Positions 8,492 through 17,117 of a stretch of DNA of 64,000 nucleotides are shown in pieces (the first letter of the stretch is position 1; each line of letters begins with the position of its first letter). Origin of the DNA: Comamonas testosteroni (GTDB lineage: Bacteria > Pseudomonadota > Gammaproteobacteria > Burkholderiales > Burkholderiaceae_C); contig NZ_CP043568.1 of assembly GCF_014076415.1 (NCBI RefSeq), positions 5,456,001-5,520,000 of the forward strand. The letters run 5' to 3'. The translations under genes were made by a program, and so were the position numbers. The notes beneath the pieces were generated by a model. It worked only from the letters and a program-made list of their open reading frames with translations, was not told the DNA's origin and did no database searches.

Positions 8492-8515
8492 ATCCCTGGG
8501 CTTGGGATTGATCAT

Positions 8516-9418
8516 ATGACCCGCAGCCCCGGCGCCTTGAACAGCATTACGGCCAGGCGGATTCCGCCGATACAGTGCCTGCTCACCTTCGAGGCTCTGG
8601 CGCGGCTGCGCTCGGTCACGTTGACGGCGGAGGAGCTGTGCGTCACGCCCAGCGCCGTCAGCCACAGGGTCAAGCAGCTGGAGCAGATTCTGGGAGCGCG
8701 CCTGTTCGGCCGCACGGATTTCTCGCTGACCACGGATGGCAGCTCCTATCTGGCCCATGTGCGTGAAGGCCTGGGCGCCTTGCAACGCTTTCCGGGAGCG
8801 TCAGCCTCGCCTGGGCGCAGGCGCCTGAAGCTGGCCGTCACCCCCACTTTTGCGCGCGTGATCCTGATCCCGCGCCTGCGCCAGTTCACCGAGGCCTATC
8901 CCGAGATCGACATTGCGCTGCAGGTGTCGATTCCGCTGCTGGATGTGATCGGCGAGGACGCCGACCTGATGGTGCGCTTCGGCGCCGGCCACTATGCCGA
9001 TGTGGAGCATATCGAGCTGGCCCGCGACACGGTCACACCGCTGGCCTCGCCCAGCTTCATCCGCGAACATGGCCCGTTCGAGCGCCCTGAAGACCTGGAA
9101 GGCATGCCGCTGCTGCGCAGCCCGCTGGAGCCCTGGCGCACCTGGTTCGCCGCCACCGGCCTCGACATGGCCGAGCCCAACGAAGGCTCGCAGTTCAACG
9201 ATATCGGCCTGATGTGCGATGCCGCGTCGGCCAGCATGGGCATAGCCCTGGTACGTCACAAGCTCGGCGCCCCCTGGCTGGAAAACGGAACGCTGGTACG
9301 CCTTTTCGATGTCGATGCACCCAGCCCGCACGCTCACTACCTGTGCTGGAAGACCGGCATCATGGACCGCTGGGAATGCGCTGCCTTCGCTGAGTGGCTG
9401 CGCAAGGCGATGGGCTGA
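8516..9418 (+). CDS. LysR-family transcriptional regulator (GcvA-like)
   Basis: The 300-residue protein has an N-terminal winged helix-turn-helix (LLTFEALARLRSVTLTAEEL through AVSHRVKQLEQILGARLF, residues about 22-75) and a LysR substrate-binding domain (about 100-295) with the GcvA-type pattern of short basic residues before the effector domain. It follows purU by 24 bp on the same strand and has no obvious divergent target gene, so the regulated operon cannot be named. GcvA relatives control one-carbon and amino-acid genes, and proximity to purU makes a one-carbon role possible but unproven. Confidence 0.85.
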   Translation: MTRSPGALNSITARRIPPIQCLLTFEALARLRSVTLTAEELCVTPSAVSHRVKQLEQILGARLFGRTDFSLTTDGSSYLAHVREGLGALQRFPGASASPGRRRLKLAVTPTFARVILIPRLRQFTEAYPEIDIALQVSIPLLDVIGEDADLMVRFGAGHYADVEHIELARDTVTPLASPSFIREHGPFERPEDLEGMPLLRSPLEPWRTWFAATGLDMAEPNEGSQFNDIGLMCDAASASMGIALVRHKLGAPWLENGTLVRLFDVDAPSPHAHYLCWKTGIMDRWECAAFAEWLRKAMG

Positions 9419-9528
9419 GCTGCCCCCGCGGCTTCGCTGCGGCACAGCTCTTGCTCGCCGTCCCTGGCCCGGCGAGCAGTTCGTTACACGGGCTGCTCGA
9501 TGGATAACGAAGATGGAGCACCCACGGC

Positions 9529-11448
9529 ATGAACCTGCAGCCCAGGCTGTACCCCGGCCTTGACCAGAACCAGGCCCTCAACAGAGAAGCGTCCTCGCTG
9601 CTCATCCGCGCCCTGGCCGGCACGGGCAAGACGACCACGCTGGCCATCAAGGCCGCCGACCTGATCCGCACCCAGGGCGCACGCAACGTGCTGATGCTGG
9701 CCTACTCGGAGGCCGGCATCAAGGCCATTCAGGCGCGCCTGGACCGGCTCTCCGCCATGCCCCTCGAAGGCCTGCATCTGCTCACTCTGGAGCATTTTTG
9801 CGCCCGCCTGCTCGAAGAGCAGGGCGACCCTGTACCCATGCTCTCCTCCGGCCTGGAGAAGAATCTGCTCATCCAGCAGGCGCATGAAGCGCTGTCGCAA
9901 GAGGCCGAGCGGCATGCCGAGCTCGACATTCCCGAGCTGGCGGACTACTTCGCCCGGCCTCTGGACATCAGTGCCTTCCTCGCTTTCGAGGCCCAGGCCA
10001 AGCAGTGCATGCTGGAACTCGACATCGACGACAGCGGCCTCGGCGCGCTGGCATATTGCCGAGACAACGCCCTGGACTACGGCCTGTACCGGCTGCTGCG
10101 CAGCTATGAGCGGCTGCGCGCAGGCCCCACCCAGGAGCCACTGTTCTATGCACCCGGCGACTGCACCTATGCGCTGGCCTGCCAGCTGGCCGCACTGGAC
10201 TTCGATGCCGACTTCCCTTTGCTGCAGGGTCGCTTCGAAGCCGTGCTGTTCGACGAACTGCAGGACCTGGACGAGGCCGCGCTGCTGGTGCTGCGCCATC
10301 TGGCGCGCGGCAACGGGCGCTTCATCGGTGTCGGCGACTTCAACCAGCACATACTGCCTGGCGCCTCCTCCATCTTTGGCGACAGCGCCCAGCGCATACT
10401 GCAGGAGCTGCCCGCGGGCACCGGCCAGGCCACGCTCAACACGACCTATCGCTTCGGCCCCGTCATCTGCCAGGAACTGAACCGGCTCTTCGGCGTGGAG
10501 TTCGACGCCCATTACCGCAACGCCTCGGCCTGGTTCGAACATCGCCATGGCGATGACGAGGACTGCGCCCGGCAATTGCTGGATATTCATGCCGCCGTGG
10601 CCCGTCAGCCCCGCAAACCGCAGGATCCGCCGGCCGTGTTGCGTGTCATCCTGCATTCGCCCGAAGATTCGGTACTGCTTGAATGGCTGTTCGCCCACGA
10701 GGGCGTGCACTATGCCTGCAAAGGCATGCAGCGCTTCTACCAGCGCCGCGAAATCGCCCTGGTGCTGGCCATGCTGTGGGCCATGCAGGGCTGCAGCGGC
10801 GGTGCGCTGCTCTCGCAAGGCATTCTGAGCAGCGCTGCCGAAGGTCTGATGCGCTATGTGCGCCATGCCAGCCCGCCCGACCGGGATCTGCTGGCCAACG
10901 GCCTGTTCGACATGACTGCACTGGGCGACGCCCCGCCGGAATCCGACACGCTGCGCATCGCCGCCGAACTCATGGGACAGCAAGCCGCCATGCGCCGCTT
11001 CCTCGCCGCCTACATCGCACCAGACTCCCCCTGTGCCCGGTTGCTGGCCCTGCCCGCCGACCAGTGCGCCGATGCGGGGCAGTTGCTCCGGCACCCTCTG
11101 TTACGACAGTTCTTTGCCCAGGCCCCCATCAGCCAGGACGAACTGGGCCAGTGCCTGGCCAGCCTGCAAGCGCTGTCGCGCATCTGCGCCGGGCTTTCCG
11201 TCGATGAATTCCTGGGCCGCCTCAGCCTCATGGTCCAGTCGAGCATCGCGCAGCATCAGCGCCATGAAAAACCCAGCTTGCAACTGCTCACGGTAGAGCG
11301 CAGCAAAGGCCATGAATACGAGTATGTAGCCGTGCCCTTTGTCAATTCCAGGCACTTCTCGCCCAATGCGAGCGACCCACAGCGCAACATGCTCTACGTC
11401 GCCATGACCCGTGCCAGCAAGCGCCTGTGGATACTGGAGAGCAGATGA
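9529..11448 (+). CDS. UvrD/Rep-like superfamily 1 helicase
   Basis: The 639-residue protein carries SF1A helicase motifs in order: a Q-motif-like LDQNQ near residue 12, Walker A AGTGKTTT at about 30-37, DELQD (motif II) at 242-246, GVGDFNQHI (motif III) shortly after, TTYRFGP (motif IV-like), a VERSKGHEYEYVAVPF motif V region and YVAMTRASKRLWIL (motif VI) near the end. It is shorter than UvrD, Rep or PcrA (about 700 or more residues), so the 1B/2B insertions are probably reduced. No nuclease domain is visible and it is not paired with recB/addA genes. It probably unwinds DNA 3'-5' in repair or acts in a stand-alone defence role. Both roles are inference. Confidence 0.78.
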   Translation: MNLQPRLYPGLDQNQALNREASSLLIRALAGTGKTTTLAIKAADLIRTQGARNVLMLAYSEAGIKAIQARLDRLSAMPLEGLHLLTLEHFCARLLEEQGDPVPMLSSGLEKNLLIQQAHEALSQEAERHAELDIPELADYFARPLDISAFLAFEAQAKQCMLELDIDDSGLGALAYCRDNALDYGLYRLLRSYERLRAGPTQEPLFYAPGDCTYALACQLAALDFDADFPLLQGRFEAVLFDELQDLDEAALLVLRHLARGNGRFIGVGDFNQHILPGASSIFGDSAQRILQELPAGTGQATLNTTYRFGPVICQELNRLFGVEFDAHYRNASAWFEHRHGDDEDCARQLLDIHAAVARQPRKPQDPPAVLRVILHSPEDSVLLEWLFAHEGVHYACKGMQRFYQRREIALVLAMLWAMQGCSGGALLSQGILSSAAEGLMRYVRHASPPDRDLLANGLFDMTALGDAPPESDTLRIAAELMGQQAAMRRFLAAYIAPDSPCARLLALPADQCADAGQLLRHPLLRQFFAQAPISQDELGQCLASLQALSRICAGLSVDEFLGRLSLMVQSSIAQHQRHEKPSLQLLTVERSKGHEYEYVAVPFVNSRHFSPNASDPQRNMLYVAMTRASKRLWILESR

Positions 11449-11604
11449 CGACGCAAGGCCATGGGACGATGCAGATCAAGCCCGTATCTCATAAGCGGGT
11501 CAAAACACCATAACGTCGCACCCAGCCGACATGGCCACAGTTGCCCTCTCCCACTCTTGTTGCAAGCCTCCCACCATGGGCTGACGACAACGAGGAGGAG
11601 ACCC

Positions 11605-12726
11605 ATGCAAACCCCATCGCGCTGCGCCTGGCTACTGGCCGTCGGCATCACCGCCAGCCTGACCCTGCATGCGCAGGAGAACAAGCTCACCATAGGCGCC
11701 AGCTTGCCGCTGTCAGGCCCGCAGGCCGAGGCCGGCAAGGAAGGGATGAGCATCATGCAGGCGCAGGTGGAGGCATTCAACAAGCAGGGAGGCCTGGGCG
11801 GCAAAGCTTTGACACTCAAGGTGCTGGACGATGGCTACGAGCCACAGCGCGCCGCCAGCAATGCACGCCAACTGGTCCAGGAAGGAGCCCTGGCCCTGCT
11901 CAACTGCTGGGGAACGGCCAGTTGCACAGCCATGCAACCCGAGGTACAGCAAGGCCAGACGGCCCTGGTGGGCGTGATTGCCGGAGCCGGCAGCATGCGC
12001 CAGCAACCGGGCCGTTTCATCTATCCGCTGCGCGCCAGCACCCAGGCTGAAATCGCGGCCATGCTGCAGCAGATGCAGACCATAGGTCTGCGGCGGATCG
12101 CCATCGTTCACCAGAACGACGGCTTCGGCAAAGACAGTCTGCAGATTGCCCTGGCCGCCTTTGCCGCCAAGGACCTCAAACCCGCCATCACGCTGGCCGT
12201 GGAAGCATCGGGTGCCAATACCCCTGACCTGGCCAGGCAACTGGCCGCCCTGCCCGATCTCCAGGGCGTCATCGTGCTGGCGGGTGCCCCTGCCAGCATA
12301 GGTCTGATCACCATGGCCAGACAGGCTCATGTCACGGCGCCTTTCTACAACCTGGCCGCCCAGGCCAACCGCGCCGTGGTGCAAGGGCTGGGCCCTTATA
12401 CACGCGGCATTGCCTTCACCACCCTGGTGCCCAGTCCCTGGAAAGGCGCGGTTCCGGCCATCAAGGACTACCAGCAGCTTCTCGACCACGGCGGCATGCC
12501 GCCTGCCTCCTATCTGGGCCTGGAAGTCTTTCTCAATACCCGAACCCTGCTGGATGCGCTGCGTAAAGCTGCGCCCACAAGCAATCGAGCGGGCTTGCTG
12601 GCCGCCCTCGACGCCATGGGCGAGATTCGCTACGGCGCCATGCATCTGCGCTTCACACCGCCGCGCACCGGCTCCAGCTATGTGGGGCTGACCATGATTG
12701 ATGCGAGCGGTCATTTCAGGGAATAA
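11605..12726 (+). CDS. Periplasmic binding protein, branched-chain amino-acid type, orphan
   Basis: The 373-residue product begins with a Sec signal ending in LTLHAQ and continues with the Peripla_BP_6 pattern: LTIGASLPLSGPQAEAGKEG, NKQGGLGGKALTLKVLDDGY, and RRIAIVHQNDGFGKDSLQIA in the second half. Such proteins bind amino acids, amides or aromatic acids and deliver them to a Liv-type ABC transporter. A strong GAGGAGGAG ribosome site precedes the ATG at 11605, which fixes the start. No permease or ATPase genes lie nearby, so it must work with a transporter encoded elsewhere or act as a sensor. Ligand unknown. Confidence 0.85.
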   Translation: MQTPSRCAWLLAVGITASLTLHAQENKLTIGASLPLSGPQAEAGKEGMSIMQAQVEAFNKQGGLGGKALTLKVLDDGYEPQRAASNARQLVQEGALALLNCWGTASCTAMQPEVQQGQTALVGVIAGAGSMRQQPGRFIYPLRASTQAEIAAMLQQMQTIGLRRIAIVHQNDGFGKDSLQIALAAFAAKDLKPAITLAVEASGANTPDLARQLAALPDLQGVIVLAGAPASIGLITMARQAHVTAPFYNLAAQANRAVVQGLGPYTRGIAFTTLVPSPWKGAVPAIKDYQQLLDHGGMPPASYLGLEVFLNTRTLLDALRKAAPTSNRAGLLAALDAMGEIRYGAMHLRFTPPRTGSSYVGLTMIDASGHFRE

Positions 12727-12864
12727 ATCAACTTCAATTCTTATTCATCAATCGTCAACAGCTATCATTTCAAGAGCAAATATCATCATCATCGCAAAGC
12801 ATTTCAAGCAGCTTTGCAATAAAGCTCACACCAATGCGCGGGCGCATCCCCTACATTTGCAGGC

Positions 12865-14412
12865 ATGACGTTCGCCAGCACTTTTACCGATCTCGTCGCC
12901 ACCTCCAGCGCAGCGGCCAACGCCGCGCACCACCCGCCCGAGCAGTCCGAGCGTGCTCGGCGCCAGGCCGAGGTGGTGGAGGCCCTGCGCCCCCATGTGC
13001 CGGCGCATGCCCTGCTCTATCAGAGCGAAGACACCACACCCTATGAGTGCGACGGACTGACGGCCTACCGCCAGCGCCCTCTGCTGGTCTGCCTGCCCGA
13101 GACTTATGCACAGGTGCAGGCTGTGCTCAAGACCTGCCACGCCATAGGAGCGCCCGTCATTGCACGTGGCGCGGGGACGGGGCTTTCGGGCGGTGCCATG
13201 CCTCACCCCATGGGCGTGACGCTGTCGCTGGCGAAATTCAACAAAATCCTCAAGGTCGACGCCTACAGCCGCACGGCCCTGGTTCAATGCGGCGTGCGCA
13301 ACCTCGCCATCAGCGAAGCCGCTGCCCCCTACGGTCTGTACTATGCGCCCGACCCCAGCAGCCAGATCGCCTGCACCATCGGCGGCAACGTGGCCGAAAA
13401 CTCGGGCGGCGTGCACTGCCTCAAGTACGGGCTCACGGTGCACAACGTGCTCAAAGTGAAAGGCTTCAGCATCGAAGGCGAGCCCGTCGAGTTCGGCTCG
13501 GATGCTCTCGACACCCCCGGTCTGGACCTGCTGGCCGTCATGATAGGCAGCGAAGGCATGCTGGCCGTGGTGACCGAGGTCACGGTCAAGCTCGTGCCCA
13601 AGCCCCAGCTGGCGCGCTGCATCATGGCCAGCTTCGACGATGTGCGCAAAGCGGGCGACGCGGTGGCTGCGGTGATCGCGGCCGGCATCATTCCGGCGGG
13701 TCTGGAAATGATGGACAAGCCCATGACGGCCGCCGTGGAGGACTTTGTGCGCGCCGGCTACGACCTCACGGCAGAAGCCATTTTGCTTTGCGAGAGTGAC
13801 GGCACGCCCGAGGAGGTCGAGGAAGAGATCGCCCGCATGAGCGAAGTGCTGCGCCACGCCGGCGCCACGGCCATCACCGTCAGCGAAAGCGAGGAAGAGC
13901 GTCTGCGTTTCTGGAGCGGACGCAAGAACGCCTTTCCCGCCAGCGGCCGCATCAGCCCTGATTACATGTGCATGGACTCCACCATTCCGCGCAAGCGTCT
14001 GGCCGACATCCTGCTGGCGATTCAGGAGATGGAGAAGAAATACCAGTTGCGCTGCGCCAATGTATTCCATGCAGGAGACGGCAATCTGCACCCCCTGATC
14101 CTGTTCGATGCCAACAACCCCGACGAACTGCACCGCTGCGAGCTGTTCGGCGCCGACATTCTGGAAACCAGCGTTGCCATGGGCGGCACGGTGACGGGCG
14201 AGCATGGTGTGGGCGTGGAAAAGCTCAACAGCATGTGCACCCAGTTCACCACGGCCGAGAACGCCCAGATGTTCGCGCTCAAGGCGGCGTTTGACCCGCA
14301 ATCGCTGCTCAACCCCGGCAAGGTGATTCCCACGCTCAACCGCTGCGCCGAGTACGGCAAGATGCTGGTGCGCGGCGGGCAGATTGCCCATCCCGATCTG
14401 CCGCGCTTTTAA
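12865..14412 (+). CDS. glcD: FAD-linked oxidase, glycolate/D-lactate dehydrogenase GlcD type
   Basis: The 515-residue protein shows a PCMH-type FAD domain (RPLLVCLPETYAQVQAVL, ARGAGTGLSGGA, then DPSSQIACTIGGNVAENSGG and IGSEGMLAVVTEVT) followed by the C-terminal oxidase domain with FHAGDGNLHPLI, TGEHGVGVEK and DPQSLLNPGK. This is the pattern of GlcD, which oxidises glycolate or D-lactate and normally forms a complex with GlcE and GlcF. No glcE or glcF follows; the next gene, 15 bp downstream, encodes a PQQ-type dehydrogenase. GlcD-like enzymes that act alone also exist, so the substrate is uncertain (2-hydroxy acids, D-2-hydroxyglutarate). The ATG at 12865 is the first in frame that leaves a complete N terminus. 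Confidence 0.85.
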   Translation: MTFASTFTDLVATSSAAANAAHHPPEQSERARRQAEVVEALRPHVPAHALLYQSEDTTPYECDGLTAYRQRPLLVCLPETYAQVQAVLKTCHAIGAPVIARGAGTGLSGGAMPHPMGVTLSLAKFNKILKVDAYSRTALVQCGVRNLAISEAAAPYGLYYAPDPSSQIACTIGGNVAENSGGVHCLKYGLTVHNVLKVKGFSIEGEPVEFGSDALDTPGLDLLAVMIGSEGMLAVVTEVTVKLVPKPQLARCIMASFDDVRKAGDAVAAVIAAGIIPAGLEMMDKPMTAAVEDFVRAGYDLTAEAILLCESDGTPEEVEEEIARMSEVLRHAGATAITVSESEEERLRFWSGRKNAFPASGRISPDYMCMDSTIPRKRLADILLAIQEMEKKYQLRCANVFHAGDGNLHPLILFDANNPDELHRCELFGADILETSVAMGGTVTGEHGVGVEKLNSMCTQFTTAENAQMFALKAAFDPQSLLNPGKVIPTLNRCAEYGKMLVRGGQIAHPDLPRF

Positions 14413-14426
14413 CCGCCAGCAGAGCC

Positions 14427-15689
14427 ATGCAGCGCAAATACCGATTGATTCTGAGTCTGTCTGCGCTGTTGCTCATGGCTGCCAGCCCAGGTGCGCATGC
14501 GCGCGGCTATGTCTCCACCGGCAAATGCGGCATCTATCCGCGCCTGGCCATCACCAGCCCCGCCGGCACCTGCGTGGGGTTGATTGCCGACGAGGCCCAC
14601 GGCCTGCGCTTTCCGCGCCGCGTATTGGAGATTGAGCCGGGCCGTATCTGGGTGCTGGACATGGGCAACTGGATGCCGCAGCAGGGCCGGCTGATCGAGC
14701 TGCGGCTGCCGCCTGACGCCGCCACAGCCGCCAATGCCAACACCACGGACAGGGCCGTCGAAGCCAGAGTGTTGCTGAGCAAGCTCAACTACCCTTCGGG
14801 CATGGTGCGCGGGCCGGACGGAAAAATCTATATCGGCGAGGCCGACAAAATCTGGCGTGCCGCCGTTCCCACGTTGGGCCAGCCGCCGCAGCCCGAGGTG
14901 CTGGCAGGCAATCTGCCCGCCGACGGTGCCCATATGCTCAAGGAGCTGAGCTTTGCGCCCGATGGCAGCCTGTACGTCAACATGGGCAGCTTCAGCGACA
15001 GCTGCCGTGGCGAGGATCAAAAGCAGCCCATGCCCTGCCCCGAACGCACGGGCGCCATGCCGCGCGCTGCCGTCTGGCGCATGGTGCTGCAGGCTGGCAA
15101 GCAGCCCGTCAAGGAATTCAAACCCTTTGCCAGCGGTCTGCGCAACTCCATGGCGCTGGCCGTGATGCCCGACGGCCCTGCGGCAGGCACCGTCTGGCAA
15201 GGCGAAAACAATATCGACTACCGCGACCCCAGGCAGCCGCCGGAGGAGCTCAACCTGCTGCACGCGGGTGCCGACTACGGTTGGCCTTACTGCATAGGCG
15301 CACGCCAAAACGCACAGGGCTATGAAAAGCGCTTTGACTGCAGCAAGACCGAGGCACCGCATATGCTGTGGCCCGCCCATGTGGCGCCGCTGCAGATGCT
15401 GGCCACGCCTGTGGGCAGCGCATTTGGCGGGCAATTGCTGGTGGCCTGGCACGGCCAACGCGCAGACGGTCAACGCCTCGTGGGCTTTGCGCGCGACGAC
15501 AAGGGCCGGCCCTCTGGCAAACCCATTCAATGGCTGAGCAACTGGGACGCCAGGCCCGGACTGCGTCCCGGTGGCCGCCCCACGGGCATGGGCCTCGATC
15601 ATGCGGGTCGCCTGCTGGTGGTCGAGGATTTCAACCGCAGCCTGCTGATGCTGATGAGTGAAGCGGGCACGGCGCCAAGACCCAGGTAA
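14427..15689 (+). CDS. Exported PQQ-dependent sugar (aldose) dehydrogenase-like protein
   Basis: The 420-residue protein has a Sec signal (residues about 1-25, ending GAHARG) and a six-bladed beta-propeller pattern typical of soluble PQQ glucose/aldose dehydrogenase-like proteins. Visible motifs include YPSGMVRGPDGKIYIGEADKIW, LSFAPDGSLYVNMG, FASGLRNSMALAV, and NLLHAGADYGWPYC near blade five. These enzymes oxidise sugars or alcohols in the periplasm and pass electrons to the respiratory chain. It starts 15 bp after glcD on the same strand and is probably in one transcript, an unusual pairing. Several cysteines suggest disulfides. Cofactor and substrate are not determined by sequence alone. 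Confidence 0.75.
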   Translation: MQRKYRLILSLSALLLMAASPGAHARGYVSTGKCGIYPRLAITSPAGTCVGLIADEAHGLRFPRRVLEIEPGRIWVLDMGNWMPQQGRLIELRLPPDAATAANANTTDRAVEARVLLSKLNYPSGMVRGPDGKIYIGEADKIWRAAVPTLGQPPQPEVLAGNLPADGAHMLKELSFAPDGSLYVNMGSFSDSCRGEDQKQPMPCPERTGAMPRAAVWRMVLQAGKQPVKEFKPFASGLRNSMALAVMPDGPAAGTVWQGENNIDYRDPRQPPEELNLLHAGADYGWPYCIGARQNAQGYEKRFDCSKTEAPHMLWPAHVAPLQMLATPVGSAFGGQLLVAWHGQRADGQRLVGFARDDKGRPSGKPIQWLSNWDARPGLRPGGRPTGMGLDHAGRLLVVEDFNRSLLMLMSEAGTAPRPR

Positions 15690-15710
15690 ACAGGTAACCA
15701 GGTAAGGTGC

Positions 15711-17042
15711 TCAGTTCAGCAGATCGCGTCCACGCGCCAGAAACCTCGCGTACTCCTCGTCGGGGACAAACAGGCCGCCCGTGGTCCAGACAATATGTGT
15801 AGCGTTTGCCATGTGCGGCAGCAGCTTCTGGCGCTGCAGATAATCCTGGCCCGCAACACTCTCCAACAAGGCACGCGGACCGCTAAAGCCTGCTGCGGCC
15901 GATGGCTCGATCTGCAGCCCCTCTCTATCCTTCAGCAGGCACAGATGGCGAAACAGGGTTTCGTCCTCCACAGTGAAAACTCCGCCGAGAAAGCCACGCA
16001 CCACGTCGGCCGCCAGCTCCGATGCACGCGGCACTGCCAGGCCATCGGCCTCGGTCTGGTTGTTCAGGCCCAGCTCATAGACCGAAGGATGGGCATCCAG
16101 ACCGGGCAGCGCTGCAGCACCGGCCAGCATCTCAATCATGAAGCAGGGCGACTGCACGGGCTCGGCAAAAAAACAATGCGCATTCGGTCCGAATGCCTGC
16201 TGCAGACCCAGGGCCACGCCGCCGGGCGCCCCCCCAACGCCGCAAGGAATATAGACAAACAAAGGATGCGTTTCATCCACGGCAATCTCGTTCTCTGCAA
16301 GTTGCGCGACCAAGTGCGGAGCCGCCGCCGCATAGCCAAGCAACAGCGAAAGCGAATGCTCGTCATCCACAAAGTGACAGTGCGTATCCTGGTCGGCCAG
16401 CGCGCGGCCTGCGGCCACGGCCTGGGCGTAGTCGCCGGCGTGCTCCACCACCTGCACGCCACGCGCACGCAGGCGCTGCTTTTTCCACTCCTTGGCATCG
16501 GCAGACATATGGACCGTTGCCTTGAAGCCCAGGCCCGATGCCATGACGCCAATCGACAGACCCAGATTGCCCGTGGAGCCTACCGCCACCTGGTACCTGG
16601 CGAACACCGCACGCGCAGCATCGGACGCCAGTTGCAGATAGTCGCCATCGGCCAGCAGGCCATGCTGCAAAGCGATCTGCTCCGCATACTCCAGCACCTC
16701 ATGCACGCCACCGCGTGCCTTGATGGAGCCCGCTACTGGCAGGCTGTGATCGGCCTTGAGCCAGAGCCGGCCCAGTTGCTCGGGCAGCTGCAAAGCCTGC
16801 TGCATCTGCGGCACGTGCAGCAGCGCCGACTCAATACGTCCGCCAGATGCCTGTAACTCTGGAAACAGTTGCGCCAGCAAGGGCGCAAAGCGTTCAAAAC
16901 GCTGTACAGCCTGCTGAACCTGGGCTGCGTCTATAGAGTGTGTGGACCGAGCACTCTCGCTGCGCCCGGCCCATAGCGTGGGCCGGGCATCACGCAGGTC
17001 TTCAACAAGGTCGCGCAGTGCGGAGAAAGTCATGGCAGGCAT
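15711..17042 (-). CDS. dsdA: D-serine ammonia-lyase (D-serine dehydratase)
   Basis: The 443-residue PLP enzyme matches DsdA throughout. It has [20 protein letters not shown] with the PLP lysine at about residue 108, the cofactor-binding [37 protein letters not shown], and a C-terminal [20 protein letters not shown]. DsdA converts D-serine to pyruvate and ammonia, allowing growth on or detoxification of D-serine. The ATG at 17042 is taken; a second in-frame ATG three codons in is possible. No dsdC regulator or dsdX transporter is adjacent. The gene stands alone on the minus strand, downstream of the phospholipase gene after a short gap. Confidence 0.92.
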   Translation of the reverse strand: MPAMTFSALRDLVEDLRDARPTLWAGRSESARSTHSIDAAQVQQAVQRFERFAPLLAQLFPELQASGGRIESALLHVPQMQQALQLPEQLGRLWLKADHSLPVAGSIKARGGVHEVLEYAEQIALQHGLLADGDYLQLASDAARAVFARYQVAVGSTGNLGLSIGVMASGLGFKATVHMSADAKEWKKQRLRARGVQVVEHAGDYAQAVAAGRALADQDTHCHFVDDEHSLSLLLGYAAAAPHLVAQLAENEIAVDETHPLFVYIPCGVGGAPGGVALGLQQAFGPNAHCFFAEPVQSPCFMIEMLAGAAALPGLDAHPSVYELGLNNQTEADGLAVPRASELAADVVRGFLGGVFTVEDETLFRHLCLLKDREGLQIEPSAAAGFSGPRALLESVAGQDYLQRQKLLPHMANATHIVWTTGGLFVPDEEYARFLARGRDLLN

Positions 17043-17117
17043 CCATCGTCATACAAGAGCGCCATATTAGGGCCAATGGTGCAGGCCAGACAGGTCCGCA
17101 AAGGCGCAGCATGGTCG

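Noticed and set aside
12780..12830. A hairpin GCAAAGC/GCTTTGC after the orphan binding protein as a terminator
   Set aside because: The stem is only 7 bp with a 10-base loop and no T tract follows on either strand.
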